Below, in pieces: positions 34,184 through 46,947 of a stretch of DNA of 64,000 nt (its first letter is position 1; every line of letters begins with the position of its first letter). Location of the stretch: NCBI GenBank assembly GCA_030765055.1, contig CM060954.1:105524645-105588644 (forward strand). The letters run 5' to 3'. The notes under the pieces are model-generated. The model was not told the DNA's origin and made no database searches. It saw only the letters and a program-made list of their open reading frames with translations. The DNA is from Mantis religiosa. Taxonomy: Eukaryota; Arthropoda; Insecta; Mantodea; Mantidae. The position numbers and the translations under genes were made by a program.

Positions 34184-34640
34184 AGCGGCGGAGCTCAGCC
34201 CGTAAAGCTTGAAACTCCCATTCAGGAAGTCTTGGGTTCGATTCGGGTGGCCTAGCAATGTGATCAGGCATTTTCGCTGTTTTCATTGGTCAGTAGGTGA
34301 TTGCTGGGTTGGTTACTTTCTTTTCCGCTACTTCCCGTCCCTCCAAAATCATTTTATCTTAGTCTTTTCGTGCAGGAAGTATCGACTAAGGAGCTTCGTG
34401 GTTGAATTTGTGCTCTGGAACTGCTGTTCTCGGCGTAGAGGAGGTGCTGTGGTTCCTGGCCCCGCAATGAGGTCCGGGGTCAAAACCCATGAGGCCGAAA
34501 CAAAATCCTGGCACCGAGATGGTTCCGGACACCCGTTGGTCAGTTCCGTCTGCTGGCACCGAGATGGTGCCTCCATTTGTACTCTACTTCTATCTATGAA
34601 CATTACCAAATCTCACGAAAAGAGGGAATGGGACCGCGGG
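34184..34640 (+). mobile_element. tRNA-like SINE related to family H
   Basis: The head is GCGGAGCTCAGCCCGTAAAG with B-box TTGGGTTCGATTCGGG, then GGTGATTGCTGGGTTGGTTA. A second half contains two GGCACCGAGATGGT copies about 50 bp apart. Long open frames here are incidental to higher GC. Confidence 0.55.
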
Positions 34641-35989
34641 AGAATACATATCAGTTAAGAAAATTTAAAAGAAACAGATTTTTAATGATTCCGAGAGAAC
34701 TATGCTGTTTTATACTTTGAATGAAATTCACTAATGTTGAACTACCTTGTATTTGGTTAAAGTGCATTGGAGATTACATAAAAATCATTAGTTGCCAAAT
34801 TGGTTGATAGCTTCGTTAGGAAAATTGTGTAATTATTACTCTGCCGGAACAAATTGGAATGGACATTTATATGGAACAGTAAAATGTGTTAAAATACTCA
34901 TAAAAGGTAATTTTATATTAATTATATGAGTTGAAACATATTATGTGACTTCAAGCTTTGCATTAGGTACTTCTACAGGTGACACAAGCACAATTTTGGG
35001 ATATACTGTGCCAGTACGTTATTAGACACGATAATTAAGCTTTCGAGATCCTTTTACCCACATCACACTCATGTATTACATACTGTAGGTTGCATATTTA
35101 CATGATTTATTATATAACATTAATTTTTATTAATAAAACACATCTATTTATCCTACACGTTGCCACCTCTAATTTCCAATAACGCAATGTTACTAATTTA
35201 ACTGCTGTTACCAGCATGATGGCTAGAGTCCAGATTTAATGTAAAATTCAGGTTTATCTATTAAGTTTGCGAGGTTCTTATATTTGTAGGTCACATTTTC
35301 ACAGATAATTATAATTCGAGCAATATTTGACAATGAGAGAGAAAACGTATTTGGAATATCTGTTTTGCTGTTCAATGCAGTGTTGAATTATAAACTTTTT
35401 AGCAATTCAGCAATTACTAGCAATTTCAAACTTGGTTCACAAATTATATTTGAAGTCAGTTCACACAGACATCACGCTATACCCTAAACTGGAGTTAAAT
35501 CCTAAACGTGATGGACCCTATGGTTTCATTACGGCTCGCTGCGGTCTCAGCGAGTCTCACCTAAGGTGTTTTCAAAATTTAAAGAACAAGTAACTCGTTA
35601 CTATTATCATGAGGCTAATAACAAACAGAAACAGCATTAGTAATGAATATTCATGAACGCGAGTCATGCTGACTGTTCAAAACTAAAGTGAATATTAGTG
35701 ATAACTGCGCATCTCAAAAAGTGTTTCCCAGTACCGGACAGACGCAAATAAATACATATTTCTAAGTAAAGGAAGAGGAACTGCATAATAAACACCAAGA
35801 TAATTATTTTTATCATAATTATTGTAATTTTGAGATAAAACCAGAACACGGTAAAATGATAATATATTTTTCAAAAAGTTCTCTTGAGATTATCACAACA
35901 AAATAAAAATGTCTTAGAACTAATGAAACATTTTTTTAAACACAATGATCACATCTATAAAAATTAATGTTCTCTTTTCCATACGTGGA
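34641..35989. other. No recognised feature
   Basis: AT-rich; nothing supported. Confidence 0.35.
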
Positions 35990-36510
35990 GGAAGAAATCA
36001 GGCGCCGGGCTTCAAAATTATACGCAAGTTTACCATCACACAGAAGCGCCCTTGTTAGATCATTGGGAGATTATGACCCCACTAGACGCCGCTCTAGACT
36101 GCACCGGGTCCCCCGTATGGCATGCGGGCACCCTAGATAACCCAGGAGCTAATCCTATCAGCAGCTAAAGCTGAGCTCCTCATAATTCTTCTAAGCTGTT
36201 TGGCATCTAAATTTTTCCCCAACTAAAAATTAAACAAAAAAACAAAAACAAAAATTTGGGTGTCCCCTTCAACCCGAAGGTACATTCTGTAACCTCTAAA
36301 TTTAATCCTAACCTCAAAACCTATACCACCTCCATCCTACAAACTTCAATTCTAAATCTTACCTGCGGTAAAACCCTTAACGGGTGGGCACGCAGCAAAA
36401 ACCTTCTGGCTGTATACAGCCAGCCAGCACGAGCGAGCGAACCTGTACATTTAGTGTGTCCAACCCTTGCACGATACACACTGAACCCAACTCTCGTCTG
36501 TGATTTCTAA
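35990..36510. other. GC- and C-rich patch, unclassified repeat candidate
   Basis: Compositionally unlike its surroundings, with a central A-rich stretch (36228-36255). No tRNA boxes, TIRs or target duplication identified. The 84-codon frame at 36256-36510 has no recognised domain. Confidence 0.3.
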
Positions 36511-39242
36511 GCAGATGATACACTGTTAGAACACTTCAATCGACACTGGTTTTTGTTATAAAATTTTCTTTTCTTTTAGTCTTCTAAGGTTCTTCACTAT
36601 TTCCAGTTTCTGTTGGCACAGAGTTAGAGCTAGGTTCTCAGGTTCTCTATTTATAGTTCTATTAATGTTATTCTTGCATCCCTTTGCTATTGGTTTGTTC
36701 TTCCGTTTTTTGTGTCTTTTCCTGCAACATCAACTTATACAGAGTCGATGTTACTGTTTCAGCAATATATATTGCTACTCCCAGGTTCATTGATCTTTCT
36801 ATCACATTCTTTATTGCTTGTTTCATATTTTCTTCTAACTATTTTCCTTTCTTTTTGTCCTCCATGTTGACAGAATGCATTTAAATAAAAATTAATCGAA
36901 TGTTAGTGTAAGTTCAGGGGGTAAAAATATACCTTCGCGTACGGTACTGGGAAAATTGCTATCGTACGGTACTGAGCAACTCACACGTACGTATATATAA
37001 CGTCATAGCATGGCCCGATTCTTTTAAACAGACACTGTATTTTGTGTTTGTGTAGTATACTTAATAATAAATAATGTGAGTACAAATACTGAGTTCTGCA
37101 CCGAACAATGCAGCAGCAATGTCAGCAAGTTATTAACAGCACAGCTCCAGTTCACTACATGACTTCTCTGAACAATAACTTCTGATTCAACGGTCAAAGA
37201 GGAGGTAAACTTTCCGTTGGTAACAAAGGTAATTGTTAATAGATGGTAAATATACCATGAGTTTCTACTATCTATCGGCAACTACGAGATACTGACGCCG
37301 TGCGGTACTGGGCGCATCTCCCCTATACCTACGCTAATTGTGACGATGTTCTGGAAATAATGAAAAAGCAGTTAAATAATACAAATGGAAAAACATATAT
37401 CTATATACATATATATATTTTCTTAGTTAAAAAAAGGGATAGCTCATATAAATTATGAGCATAGGTTGGGTGGCCTGCTTTTGCAGGAGCTTTATGTCTT
37501 CAGAAATGGATGTTACTGTGTAGCTCCAATGTTGAAATAGAGTAAATACATTAGTGACTTGTGCTCCGTTGTTACGATCTCGATGTAGAACACAGAATTA
37601 GTTGATATTTTGTTATGTGTCAGTTCAACGGCAGACAAGCATGAGTCATATATAGACCAGGTTTCAAGAAGTTGTATTTGTTAAAGAAACTTTAAATACT
37701 TTGTTAGAGAATGTGTCTCTACACATTGGTCTATATATCTTTTCAGCAAGATAACCAACACCTCCCCGCCCCCGTCACACATAAAGGCAGTGTGTTAACC
37801 TGAGGAAATTAGCATGGGAAATGCCCGTTTGAAAATACTCAGGATTTGCTCGCACAACTGTTTTTCTGTGGTCAGAGATCGTTTTTGGCAAGAAATAGCT
37901 TCTGACACTTGGAAATAATCTCAAGAGCAAAATCCATGTAACAAGTGCAAATATAAATCAGGATTCTGCAGAATAGAAGGGATTTTATTTTGAACATCAT
38001 ATCCAGTTTCTAGAACATCACAGTAAAAGCTCTTGCAGCGTTCGGAAGTAACCTGCGCAACCTACTACTAAACTGAACCACCCAATAAAAGAGATCTTAT
38101 TTTTATTAATTATGTTTTTACATATTATGGCATAATTATATAATATTTTTAACATTTTTATTAACGTTTATGCACACAAAATCGGGCTATAATGACAACT
38201 TGGTACGTTACTAACATTTAGAAATATGGGTCTAGTATTTGATGGTAAATGTGTTACGCAAAGTGGACTGTTTGAAATTAATAAAATTTCTGACATTAAT
38301 ACAGATAGAATACTTAAAAAGAATTTGCAGTTGAATACTTTGATCACGAGGAGGCGATATTAAAATGTGATAATTGGGTGAGCGTCATTAATTCCTGCAA
38401 CATTATGAGGTACGTTATTCACCTTTAATTACAGTTGATTACTTTTCAATAATATATCAAATAACATGTTACCCCTTTAGAAGTGTGCCATTCACTGCAA
38501 CGTGTTATTGATGAGATTTTAAAATGAGTGTACTTAACTTTCCGAGCTGGTGTACATTGCATGTTATTACGGCCATCAAAATTTATGTAGGGCGAAGTTG
38601 AAATCAATTCATGTTATGTAGTTGGGCATTTATGCTGGACTTGTGATATTTTAGTTATTTTTATATATTTAATGTAATTTACTCTTACAAAATGTAATCC
38701 CTATCTCAGTAAAGGATTGCTCTCCTATTATAATTTGATGAGATTTCAATAGAAATCCATAATTTGACTTCCTAAATGTGTGTGAGCGTGTATGTGTGAA
38801 CAACAGCTCAAAACCAAAATGTCAGATAAGTACATTACATTAATATTTTTAAGCTCAATGTCTCCTAAAAGTACCACACGAAGATTTTCAGAAAGGTTTC
38901 GCTGCTCCAAACCATCTTTACTGTTTTAAAAATATTTATATCCGGATTGGGAGCTAATTTTAAGTTTGATTTTAAAAACAAATTCTTGTTTGATAAATCA
39001 CCTTTAAGTCATTTACCTTTTATACAATAAAAGTTTTGTTTTAAAATAGAATTCGGTTATAAACAATTCATTAGAATTAGGAAACATTTTTCTAAATCGA
39101 AAGACTGCATAACCTGCAGTTACTAAGGTTGAAAGATGAACTAAATGTTAAGCATATTCCTTTACATGAAATATTTGTCATTATATTTGATTTTCTCAAA
39201 ACACCTCTAAAGCGTTTCAATAAAATATCGAATATATAAGAT
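36511..39242. other. No gene; GGTACTGGG-type motif cluster at 36930-37310
   Basis: CGTACGGTACTGGG, CGTACGGTACTGAG and CGTGCGGTACTGGG occur at about 36938, 36964 and 37298. They may be parts of an unclassified element. The rest is AT-rich. Confidence 0.35.
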
Positions 39243-39572
<330 letters not shown>

Positions 39573-40500
39573 TCTCCAAAACAAGTAACCCTATTTTACC
39601 AGTAAGGTATTTTAGGGTTCTAGTTACAAAAGCACATAAATACAAAGATCAAAATAACAGAACTGATAATAATTATAACGTGTTAAAAATTTGGCCAATA
39701 AAGTGCTCAAAGGCTGAAGTGTAACTCTTTATAAGGAGGTCATTAAACAATGGTGTTTATTGATCTGTATTACAATATCAAAGATGTTGAGTAAGATTAG
39801 ATCTCTTTTTGGAATGAAGATCACATCTAAATATTCATCAAGACTTTTACATTTACAGAGGTATCCATCAGGTGAGTCTATATGGAATCTTCAAAAGTAG
39901 GTTCCAAATTTCCCATGTCCGCTAGCAAACTGGGTAAAAATAAAATTTGGTGAAAAGTACTTGCACTTTACACGATCATTAACAGTAGGAAAAGAATTGG
40001 AGTGATTTGCCCTTTATCGCTGTTTATCCAAGTGCTGTTCCACATTTCAAAAAGTTATTATTTCAATGCTTTTTTAAACAAATGTGGTTGTAGACTTTTT
40101 AAAACTGAATTCCTTTTGGGATAGTGCGTAACTCTTAGCAATTTTAACTGCCCTCTCATTTCCATGTATACCCATATGGCCTCTAGCCCATGTGATACAC
40201 ACGTGATGGGTGTTTGTTATAATATCGTTCCTTATTTTGTTAGCAAGTGAATATGTAGTGTATTTATCTCCGATAACACTGACAGATGCCTGGGAATCAC
40301 TATGTATGTATGCATGCGCTATAGTTGTTACAGTGGCACCAGTGCACTCTTGATTCAGTGCAAAAAGTTTGCTCTGGAATATACAACAATCAACTGCAAT
40401 TCTGTATCCTTTATAAAGCAACTCCATATTGTTTATATCGAACACGACAAAAGGACATCCCACACGAGCTGGATTCTCTGGATGATCAGCAAATTATTTG
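39573..40500 (-). pseudogene. I-clade LINE remnant: RNase H domain and C-terminal end
   Basis: The minus-strand frame 40463-40074 (129 codons) contains AYIHSDSQASVSVIGDKYT (the RNase H Asp block). Later comes ITWARGHMGIHGNERAVKIA, the W-x-x-GH-x-GI-x-GNE signature of the RNase H C-terminal active site, with the final Asp of NExAD changed to Val. After a frame break the strand reads TQFASGHGKFGTYFRRFHID and a CKC segment. These match the GHGxFxxYLxRF and Cys-rich C-terminus of I/R1-type LINE ORF2. Stops and shifts make it inactive. It ends at the TAA/AAAT array, and TAA-repeat tails are known for I elements. The RT and endonuclease are missing (5' truncation). Confidence 0.78.
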
Positions 40501-41536
40501 AATAGCAAATAATTTATTTCAGTGTTTCATAACCACTGGAGTTATTTAATTTGGAGCATACACTTCACTACATTTTATACATAACTTGTAGGGTGTCCAA
40601 CTTGGAAATTTCAACCGGTGATTGTATTGCGTTTGCAATTTTCTTTTGTCAATCCATTGTTTCAAGTATTAATTTTATGTTTTACATGCCGCTATAAAAT
40701 AAATTAAACGACGGCTTTTTAGCGTGGCGAAATGATTTCTCTCTCTCCTCACCGTAGATTTACTAAGCCTCCTGGGTATATCAACGGCTGAATAACGTAA
40801 AAGTTACAAAACGTACCCCGCTCAAAGCAGCTCAGGTTAGGATTTTACGGCCGGTTGATTCCGCAAGGATTTCTTGCGCGTATTTGACCGTTTGACGGAC
40901 ATTAAGGTGTAGGAGAAGATTGCTAACTCGGAGCCATATGATCAAACCTCATCTTAACTCGTGGGCCGTAATAAAAAGCCAATAATCCTCTTCCAAAGAA
41001 AATAACAGCACAAGGTCGAAAAGTGTAGGGAAGCGCACAGCACATGCTTGTTTGAGGAAGCGCTCATCCGTTCAGTGAAAATAACAGGTGAATTTCTACA
41101 GGGATCACTTCCACGGATAATAACCACTTCATATTGTTTTTTCTGGGAAGTACCTGCCAGTGGGATAAGAACATACAGCAAACGGACGTATGAGCAAACA
41201 GGAACCGTTACGTTCTATGTTGTCATATCTGTAAAAAAAAAAAGTATATTCTATCATCGTTCTCGTGACCGTCACGTTATCTTCTGGCGGATTTTACAAT
41301 GTCTCCATATTTAGATTTATCAAGTCTTATCTACACAAGGAAATAGCCATACTACAAATGTTTATCTCGTTTAGCGGAAGTTGACGGAAGAGTTTGTAAC
41401 AACAGTTTACAAGAGACATTGAAAAAGTCATGTAAATGTAACATTCTTTTTTCTTCGTTTTGACTGGCCATCTAAGAATACTTTCTCATAAATTTTCCTG
41501 TTCACTATTAGCAACTGATACAACTATCAAAATGTC
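40501..41536. other. No recognised feature
   Basis: Mixed composition; a somewhat GC-rich patch at 40740-41180 has no assignable frame. Confidence 0.35.
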
Positions 41537-41740
41537 CGCCCCTGTAGCGTGGTGGAGCGTCTGCCTCATTCAAGAAGACCGGAGTTGTAATCTCGGCAGA
41601 TTGAGTTAACTGGATAAGGGGTTTTCCCTTATCCTGAAATATGAAAACTCTAAACTCTAAAGACCTTGGGCTCATTTGAGCATCATCTTCCCTATTTCAT
41701 TCATCAACCGATATTAGTTTTCGTTGGGGGACGTTCAAAT
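41537..41740 (+). mobile_element. SINE family A, diverged
   Basis: GTAGCGTGGTGGAGCGTCTG, then GGATAAGGGGTTTTCCCTTA, GGGCTCATTTGAGCATCAT and GGGGGACGTTC, in family order. The B-box is damaged (GAGTTGTAATCTCGG). Confidence 0.72.
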
Positions 41741-41856
41741 GATAAAAAAAAAGGTAAAAATGGAAGATTTCATTATATTTAAGGCATAAAACAAGGGTGG
41801 AAAATCTAACATGCATAGTAGCGGATGAAACACGTAAGTCATTTCATTATGTCGCG

Positions 41857-42030
41857 TCCTCCGTGGTTCAGGGATAACCTCTGATTCCCGAAGTCGGGTA
41901 TTCGAACCCGGCGGAGGATGATGGATTTTTAGGGGCGTAAAAATCTTTCGGAAGAGAAATAAAGCCTATAGTCTAGTGTCGTAGGTTTACGGCACTGATA
42001 AGAAGGCATCTGAACAAAATTAAGGGGTAT
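41857..42030 (+). mobile_element. tRNA-like SINE, family E (single copy)
   Basis: A cloverleaf-like head (41857-41918) has a perfect 7-bp acceptor stem, TCCTCCG/CGGAGGA, and a T-arm CGGGTATTCGAACCCG. It is only 62 nt, too short for a working tRNA. A body without tRNA similarity follows; the 3' end is uncertain. Confidence 0.5.
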
Positions 42031-42172
42031 TTCACGCACAGTTTAGAACGAAGTGCTGAGAACCATAGTAGTTATATTTCAATTTCAGTTTTGATTAATT
42101 GTACTAACTGTACGAAATTGACATCGTCATTGCATTGTAATTTCTTTGCCATTAAAATGACCGAGATTTGGA

Positions 42173-43287
42173 TTAAGGGGGGACGTACGAGAAAATATTC
42201 AAAAAGTCTAATTTTTTATTGTTTTGTAAAATAGTATATAGTGTTAGCTATCAAACACCAAAATATTATGACTGTACGTGGTCTGTATGTACCTTTAAAA
42301 AATTAACTGCCCTAGTGCTGCATAGTAGCATAGTAGCAACACACAGTCTTCAATCAGCTGTCTTGGAATCTATAAAGCAGACCTACCAATTCTTAGCACA
42401 CCCAGACTTGCTAAAAACTGTCTCTGTGGAGAGAGACAAAACCCAAATGAAAGCCTCAACAGTTTTATATGGAAAAGGTGTCCCAAAACATCATTTGTGT
42501 CTTCCATAGTGGTGAAAATTGCTACATTCAATGCTGCAATAGTGTTTAATAATGGGAATGTTGGTAGAAAGGAAGTTATGCATCGCTGGTGCAGAGAGAG
42601 CTATGAAATTAATGCAGAAAGAAGCAAGACAGAAGAGACATTTAAAAAGAAAGGCTAAAGAAGACCAGAATGAGGATAAGGACTATGGATATGGGAAGTT
42701 CTCACTTAAAATTAAAAGGCAAACTGAATAATACTTATTTTATTTTTAATTGCCTTTCCCCGTAACTTGCATTTTCTACAACTTCAACCCATTTTTCTCT
42801 CAAACTACTTCATCTACAGTGATGCAATTTAGCACACAGCTTTCTTATGCCACAATGAACAGTTTTTTGATTCTAGAATTTAAGATTAAGCTCCAGATGG
42901 AATGTGATGATACAAAATATATGATATTATTTTAAGTTTTAAAGGATGCATATGATTAACATTTTTTTAAAATTCTATACAGCTTCAATAAGAAATCTAA
43001 ATCCACCAAATTCATTTTTAGTGTGTTTTAAAATAACATACCAAATTTCAGAAAGATAGCATATGTGAATTTTGAAAAAAAAAATGGGCTTAAGTTTGTA
43101 AATATCTCTGCATATAGAAAAAATGTGTAGCATTAGTTATAAACAATGGAAAATTATGAAAAAAACTGTGCATGTTAACTGTATTATCTTAAAGGACTAT
43201 ACTAAGTTTCACTTCTCTAACTTGAAATCTTTGTATGTTATGGCTATTTATGTAAGACCCTGAATAGTTGCATACGTCCCCCCTTAA
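42173..43287 (+). mobile_element. DNA transposon with GGGGGGACGTA inverted ends between TTAA sites
   Basis: TTAAGGGGGGACGTA (42173-42187) is mirrored exactly by TACGTCCCCCCTTAA (43273-43287). TTAA is therefore a plausible target duplication, and GGGGGGACGTA an 11-bp terminal inverted repeat. TTAA targeting is known for piggyBac and Kolobok superfamilies. The GGG start does not fit the usual piggyBac CCC ends. The 1.1-kb body contains a decayed transposase-like reading frame. Confidence 0.6.
42219..42731 (+). pseudogene. Decayed transposase-like coding segment within the TTAA element
   Basis: A 96-codon open frame (42219-42509) ends in a segment resembling the LWKRCPK block of some uncharacterised insect transposase-like proteins (here LYGKGVPKHH). 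Past the stop, other frames read ATFNAAIVFNNGNVGRKEVM. A coherent basic C-terminus follows, RAMKLMQKEARQKRHLKRKA, ending with a KDYGYGKF motif and a stop at 42731. Residue order suggests the C-terminal part of a DDE-type protein, but catalytic residues cannot be located. The family (Kolobok- or Mutator-like) is a guess. Several frameshifts make it a pseudogene. Confidence 0.4.
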
Positions 43288-43319
43288 GCAAGCAGTTGGA
43301 ATGGCAGTAACAAACAATA

Positions 43320-43650
43320 ACCCAGGGTATGACAGCCCATATAGGGCCAGGACCTACCAACCTTTCTGCCGACCTCACGCCCAAATACACAGGTAGCGGT
43401 GGGCGATCATCCAACCGATATGGGGAGGAGATGTTGAGCATCTCGGCATCCCCCAGCCGGAATGTTGGCTTCGTGACTACGGCAGCTCACCTATCCTAAG
43501 CTCCTCACTTTCCTCCCGATACTGAGTGGGCACCGGTCCTATGCCTGGGACTTAAAATCCCCACCCCATGGGTGGTATCAATTCCGGGCCGCTTTCCATG
43601 GCACGGAGCCAGTGTATGATGCCTTAGCCATTAAGCCACGGTGCATGACT
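43320..43650 (-). mobile_element. tRNA-derived SINE, family D, copy 2
   Basis: The minus-strand head is CACCGTGGCTTAATGGCTAA (A-box). The B-box is degraded (CGGAATTGATACCACC). Long blocks are shared with 25335-25655. Confidence 0.68.
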
Positions 43651-46179
43651 CGGAATGACAGAATTAGAAGTTACGTATGACATAATTAAATACCACACAA
43701 CTAGTAAACGAAAGTCCATTTTAAATGTGTGCCTTTGTGCCACTTTGTAGCACTCGTCATCCCATCTGTAACCTATTATATATTAGGGTAGCAAAAACCT
43801 CTCATCAGAAACAATGCCTATCTGGACATTGAGGTTATTTTAAAGTTTAAGTGTGCTAACTGCAGATGGACATTTTTCTGGCATCGCAATATACCCCACC
43901 ACGTAATAAGAAACTTTTCCAAAATTCCTCAGAAATCAAAATTGGTAAAAATCTACACCAAGCAAAAGGGCTGCACGTTTCCCTTTCATACCACTAAAGC
44001 AGACTAAGAGCGGGCCACCCAAAATAAATCCATTCCTTGCTAAGGAAACACCACCAGATTGTGAAACCTGCAGCGTCCAACTGACTGCCACATCCAAATC
44101 GAATGCACAAAGTGCGCTACAAGAAGAAAACAATATACGTACGCAGCAATCTTTGTGTCTGAGGTGCTCAGCCATCATGGAATCTGTAAACTGACCTAAT
44201 TCTACTATAGTACTATTATTATAAAATATGCAGTTCCCTTTTTGTTGTCGCAGCGTGTAAATACCTCATTACTATGTAACGCGTGACCCAGATGTCAAAA
44301 CGTCACCAAATAAAGAACTAAAATATTAACTGCCACGGTGGAAAACTGTCAAAATTGTTTCAGACCATTCTAATCCACTCCTCGTATCGACATATTCGCG
44401 TGTTCGTTCTTTCATACCACATAATGTGTCTCTACAGACTTGAAAGATCTTGAGAAAGATCTTGGTTGTTCATTTTGATTCGATTTTACTGTTAATTTAA
44501 GCATAGTTGGTATATAACCTAGAAAAGCTTTTAGAAACAGAGTCGCCGAAAACAAACGATGACAATTCACTCGACGCGCATGCGCAAGCGCTACTAGCTT
44601 TACAGCTCTGTGAAATTGCTCAGGTTAGTAAAGTCAAGCATGGTAGCTTAAACCATAACGTAAGCCTGGCTTAGCTGGCGTAGCTTTCTGAAGATACGTC
44701 AGTACAGAAAAAGCTGTTCACGGAGAAAATAAAATACATATACTTGCAAAGAAAGAGACCGTATGATTTCAGCACATAGAAGCTGCCATTTTTAACATAA
44801 ATAACAATGTTGGAGCAAAGCATTCCCTAAAATGTTTGCTAAAGTCTTAACTCTACTCCAAAAACGCGCAAGTATTATGATTCTTCTTTCAGCAAAGTAA
44901 TGCAGAATTCACGATACAAAATAGATGTTACAGTGCGGTTGTTACAAATGTATTTAAAAATAAGTACATATTGTGATTACGGTAATAAGTTGTACATTAT
45001 ATCAAATTAAAGTGAATTATTTTGGGGAAAGGACCATATTTGCCACATAGTCTCCCTTAAGAAAAGTTTTGTACATTTAGTTGTAGAATTGCCTAAAAGA
45101 ATATAGTGTCCCTCGGTGTCATAATCAAAGAATTGCTAAATATATCACGTTTGACTTTTCGAGTTGCCGTGATTGGTTAACTGCCACAAACCCCTATGAA
45201 GAAGCAGAAATAAACACATGGAATGTTTGGTTGTAATCACAGCTGAACTGTAAGCGTAGAATGAAATTAAATCGCTCTGACGTTAAACCAACCGAATAGT
45301 TACATCTGTATTGCAAAATAGCATTGTTTTCGAGTTTCACAAAGCCAAATTACACGCTATTTCCTTTTGTACGGGGGTATATAATGCTTTCATAACCCAG
45401 CTAAAGAATGTTAATTTATTTTTCAACTGTGCCAATACTTGACATCGACATTTCTCTAAGGAATAACTGCAAATAAGCTTCAAGGTGCGAAGTTGTCATT
45501 TTATATCAAATCATAAATGCTAAATGTTTTATTTATTCCTTGCAGTTACAAGAAAAGGTATGAATATGATCAGGTTTGAGGTGGTACTGAGAAAACATTT
45601 CATATTTGAATTTTCTTTTATTAAACGGTTGCTCCATTAATACCTGTTGTAAGTAAAAATCAACACGTGATATCGTCATTTTAACGCATGACTGCTCTGT
45701 TACGATAAGCACTCACTTCCTTATGAAATTATGGTATACTTAGGCTCGAAGTGCTATAAAATTCACGGAAGTCCTTCGCGCTGCTCATTGTTATTCTGGT
45801 GTGTTTGTTTTGCCACTCCATTAAAACTTGGTTACCATTCGTTTTGAATAACGAGGCTGTCGCCGTTCTTCGTCAGTTTTATCGCTTCCGTGAGCTGGTT
45901 TCACAAGTTTGTCCTTGTTTGTGTGCTCTGTTTGTATTACTATAATTATCTGGTACCATCACGATGTCACCAATACGAAATACACTTGAATATTTCAAAT
46001 ATGTTGTCTGCTTTCAGAAGATTAGGACTCTATTTATATTGAGTTCTTACGTCTTATATGTATCCTTCTTTTAAATAATAGAATTTGCTATTTAAATCTT
46101 CTGTGTGAGTGACAGTTTTCTTCCAGCCCTCCAAGGTTGGCAATATTTGTTCTGAATAGTTTCATCTTCTAGCTCATGC
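43651..46179. other. No recognised gene
   Basis: 2.5 kb of AT-rich DNA. An NRF-1-like palindrome lies at 44575-44586. Nothing else assigned. Confidence 0.35.
44575..44586. promoter_or_regulatory. NRF-1-type consensus (CGCGCATGCGCA)
   Basis: A perfect match to YGCGCAYGCGCR in otherwise AT-rich DNA. No adjacent exon is visible, so function is unproven. Confidence 0.2.
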
Positions 46180-46480
46180 TTCAGGTTTTGGGAGCCTTTG
46201 TGCTTACATAGTGCTCTGAAGTAAAGGATCTGCCTTAGTGAGACATCAAAGAGAACTGCATGATACCAGTTGCATATATCCTATGCATAAGGCCTGAGAA
46301 AGAATACTCCGAAGGTGTGCACATTCTTGTCTGCAATAGCTACTAGTACATATGCCGTATGGAACTGGTTTTCCGTTTGGTGATCACCAAGAGAGGAGAA
46401 GTAGTGAATGTCTTTCACAGCTTGTGAGTTCTGTTCCGTAGGCCTGGTTTAGAGGTTTGAAAATATTTGTCTACAAAGGA
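46180..46480 (+). repeat. Dispersed repeat M, copy 1
   Basis: Similar to 52680-52960: CTGAGAAAGAATACTCCGAA versus CTGAGGAAGAGTCCTCCGAA, and a downstream GTTTTCCGT...GAGAGGAGAAGTAG block. Family unknown. Confidence 0.45.
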
Positions 46481-46767
46481 CTTATTATGCTCATTCTTCA
46501 GCTGAAGTTTGACTAGCTCTGGAAAATCAGTTTCTACTACGATACATAAACTATACCATAGCTGATTCGTCTGAAAACTACGAAAGCCAACAATACCCTA
46601 ATTATTATTGTAAAGGTACTACGAGTAATTGAACAAATACAGCGTTTATTCAAACAGTAGAAATTACATGTATATGCTTGTATGTCTGTCAGTTTTCTGG
46701 ATTCTCAACCGTTAGCTCTTGGTTCGATCTTCGGCTGAAATGGATTAACTTTGCTGTTCGCCCATTC

Positions 46768-46947
46768 CTAATGATGCTCAAATGAGTCCGAGGTCCATAG
46801 AGCTTAGAGTTACCCGACATTCGTCTTTTCAGGATAAGGGAAATCCCCGGAAAAACCTTGTCCAGGTAACTCGCCCTGACCGAGATTCGAACTCGGGACC
46901 TCTTGAACGTGAGGCAGAACCGCTACCACCACGCTACCGAGGCGGGC
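46768..46947 (-). mobile_element. SINE family A, truncated at its 3' end
   Basis: B-box CGAGTTCGAATCTCGG and the full tRNA head are present. The terminal AACGTTGGAGGACG block is missing. Confidence 0.8.

Noticed and set aside
34209..34658. 149-codon plus-strand open frame
   Set aside because: Lies within a tRNA-like SINE; no domain, and the translation follows the repeat's GC content.
41857..41918. tRNA with perfect acceptor stem
   Set aside because: Only 62 nt with no proper anticodon arm; treated as a SINE head.
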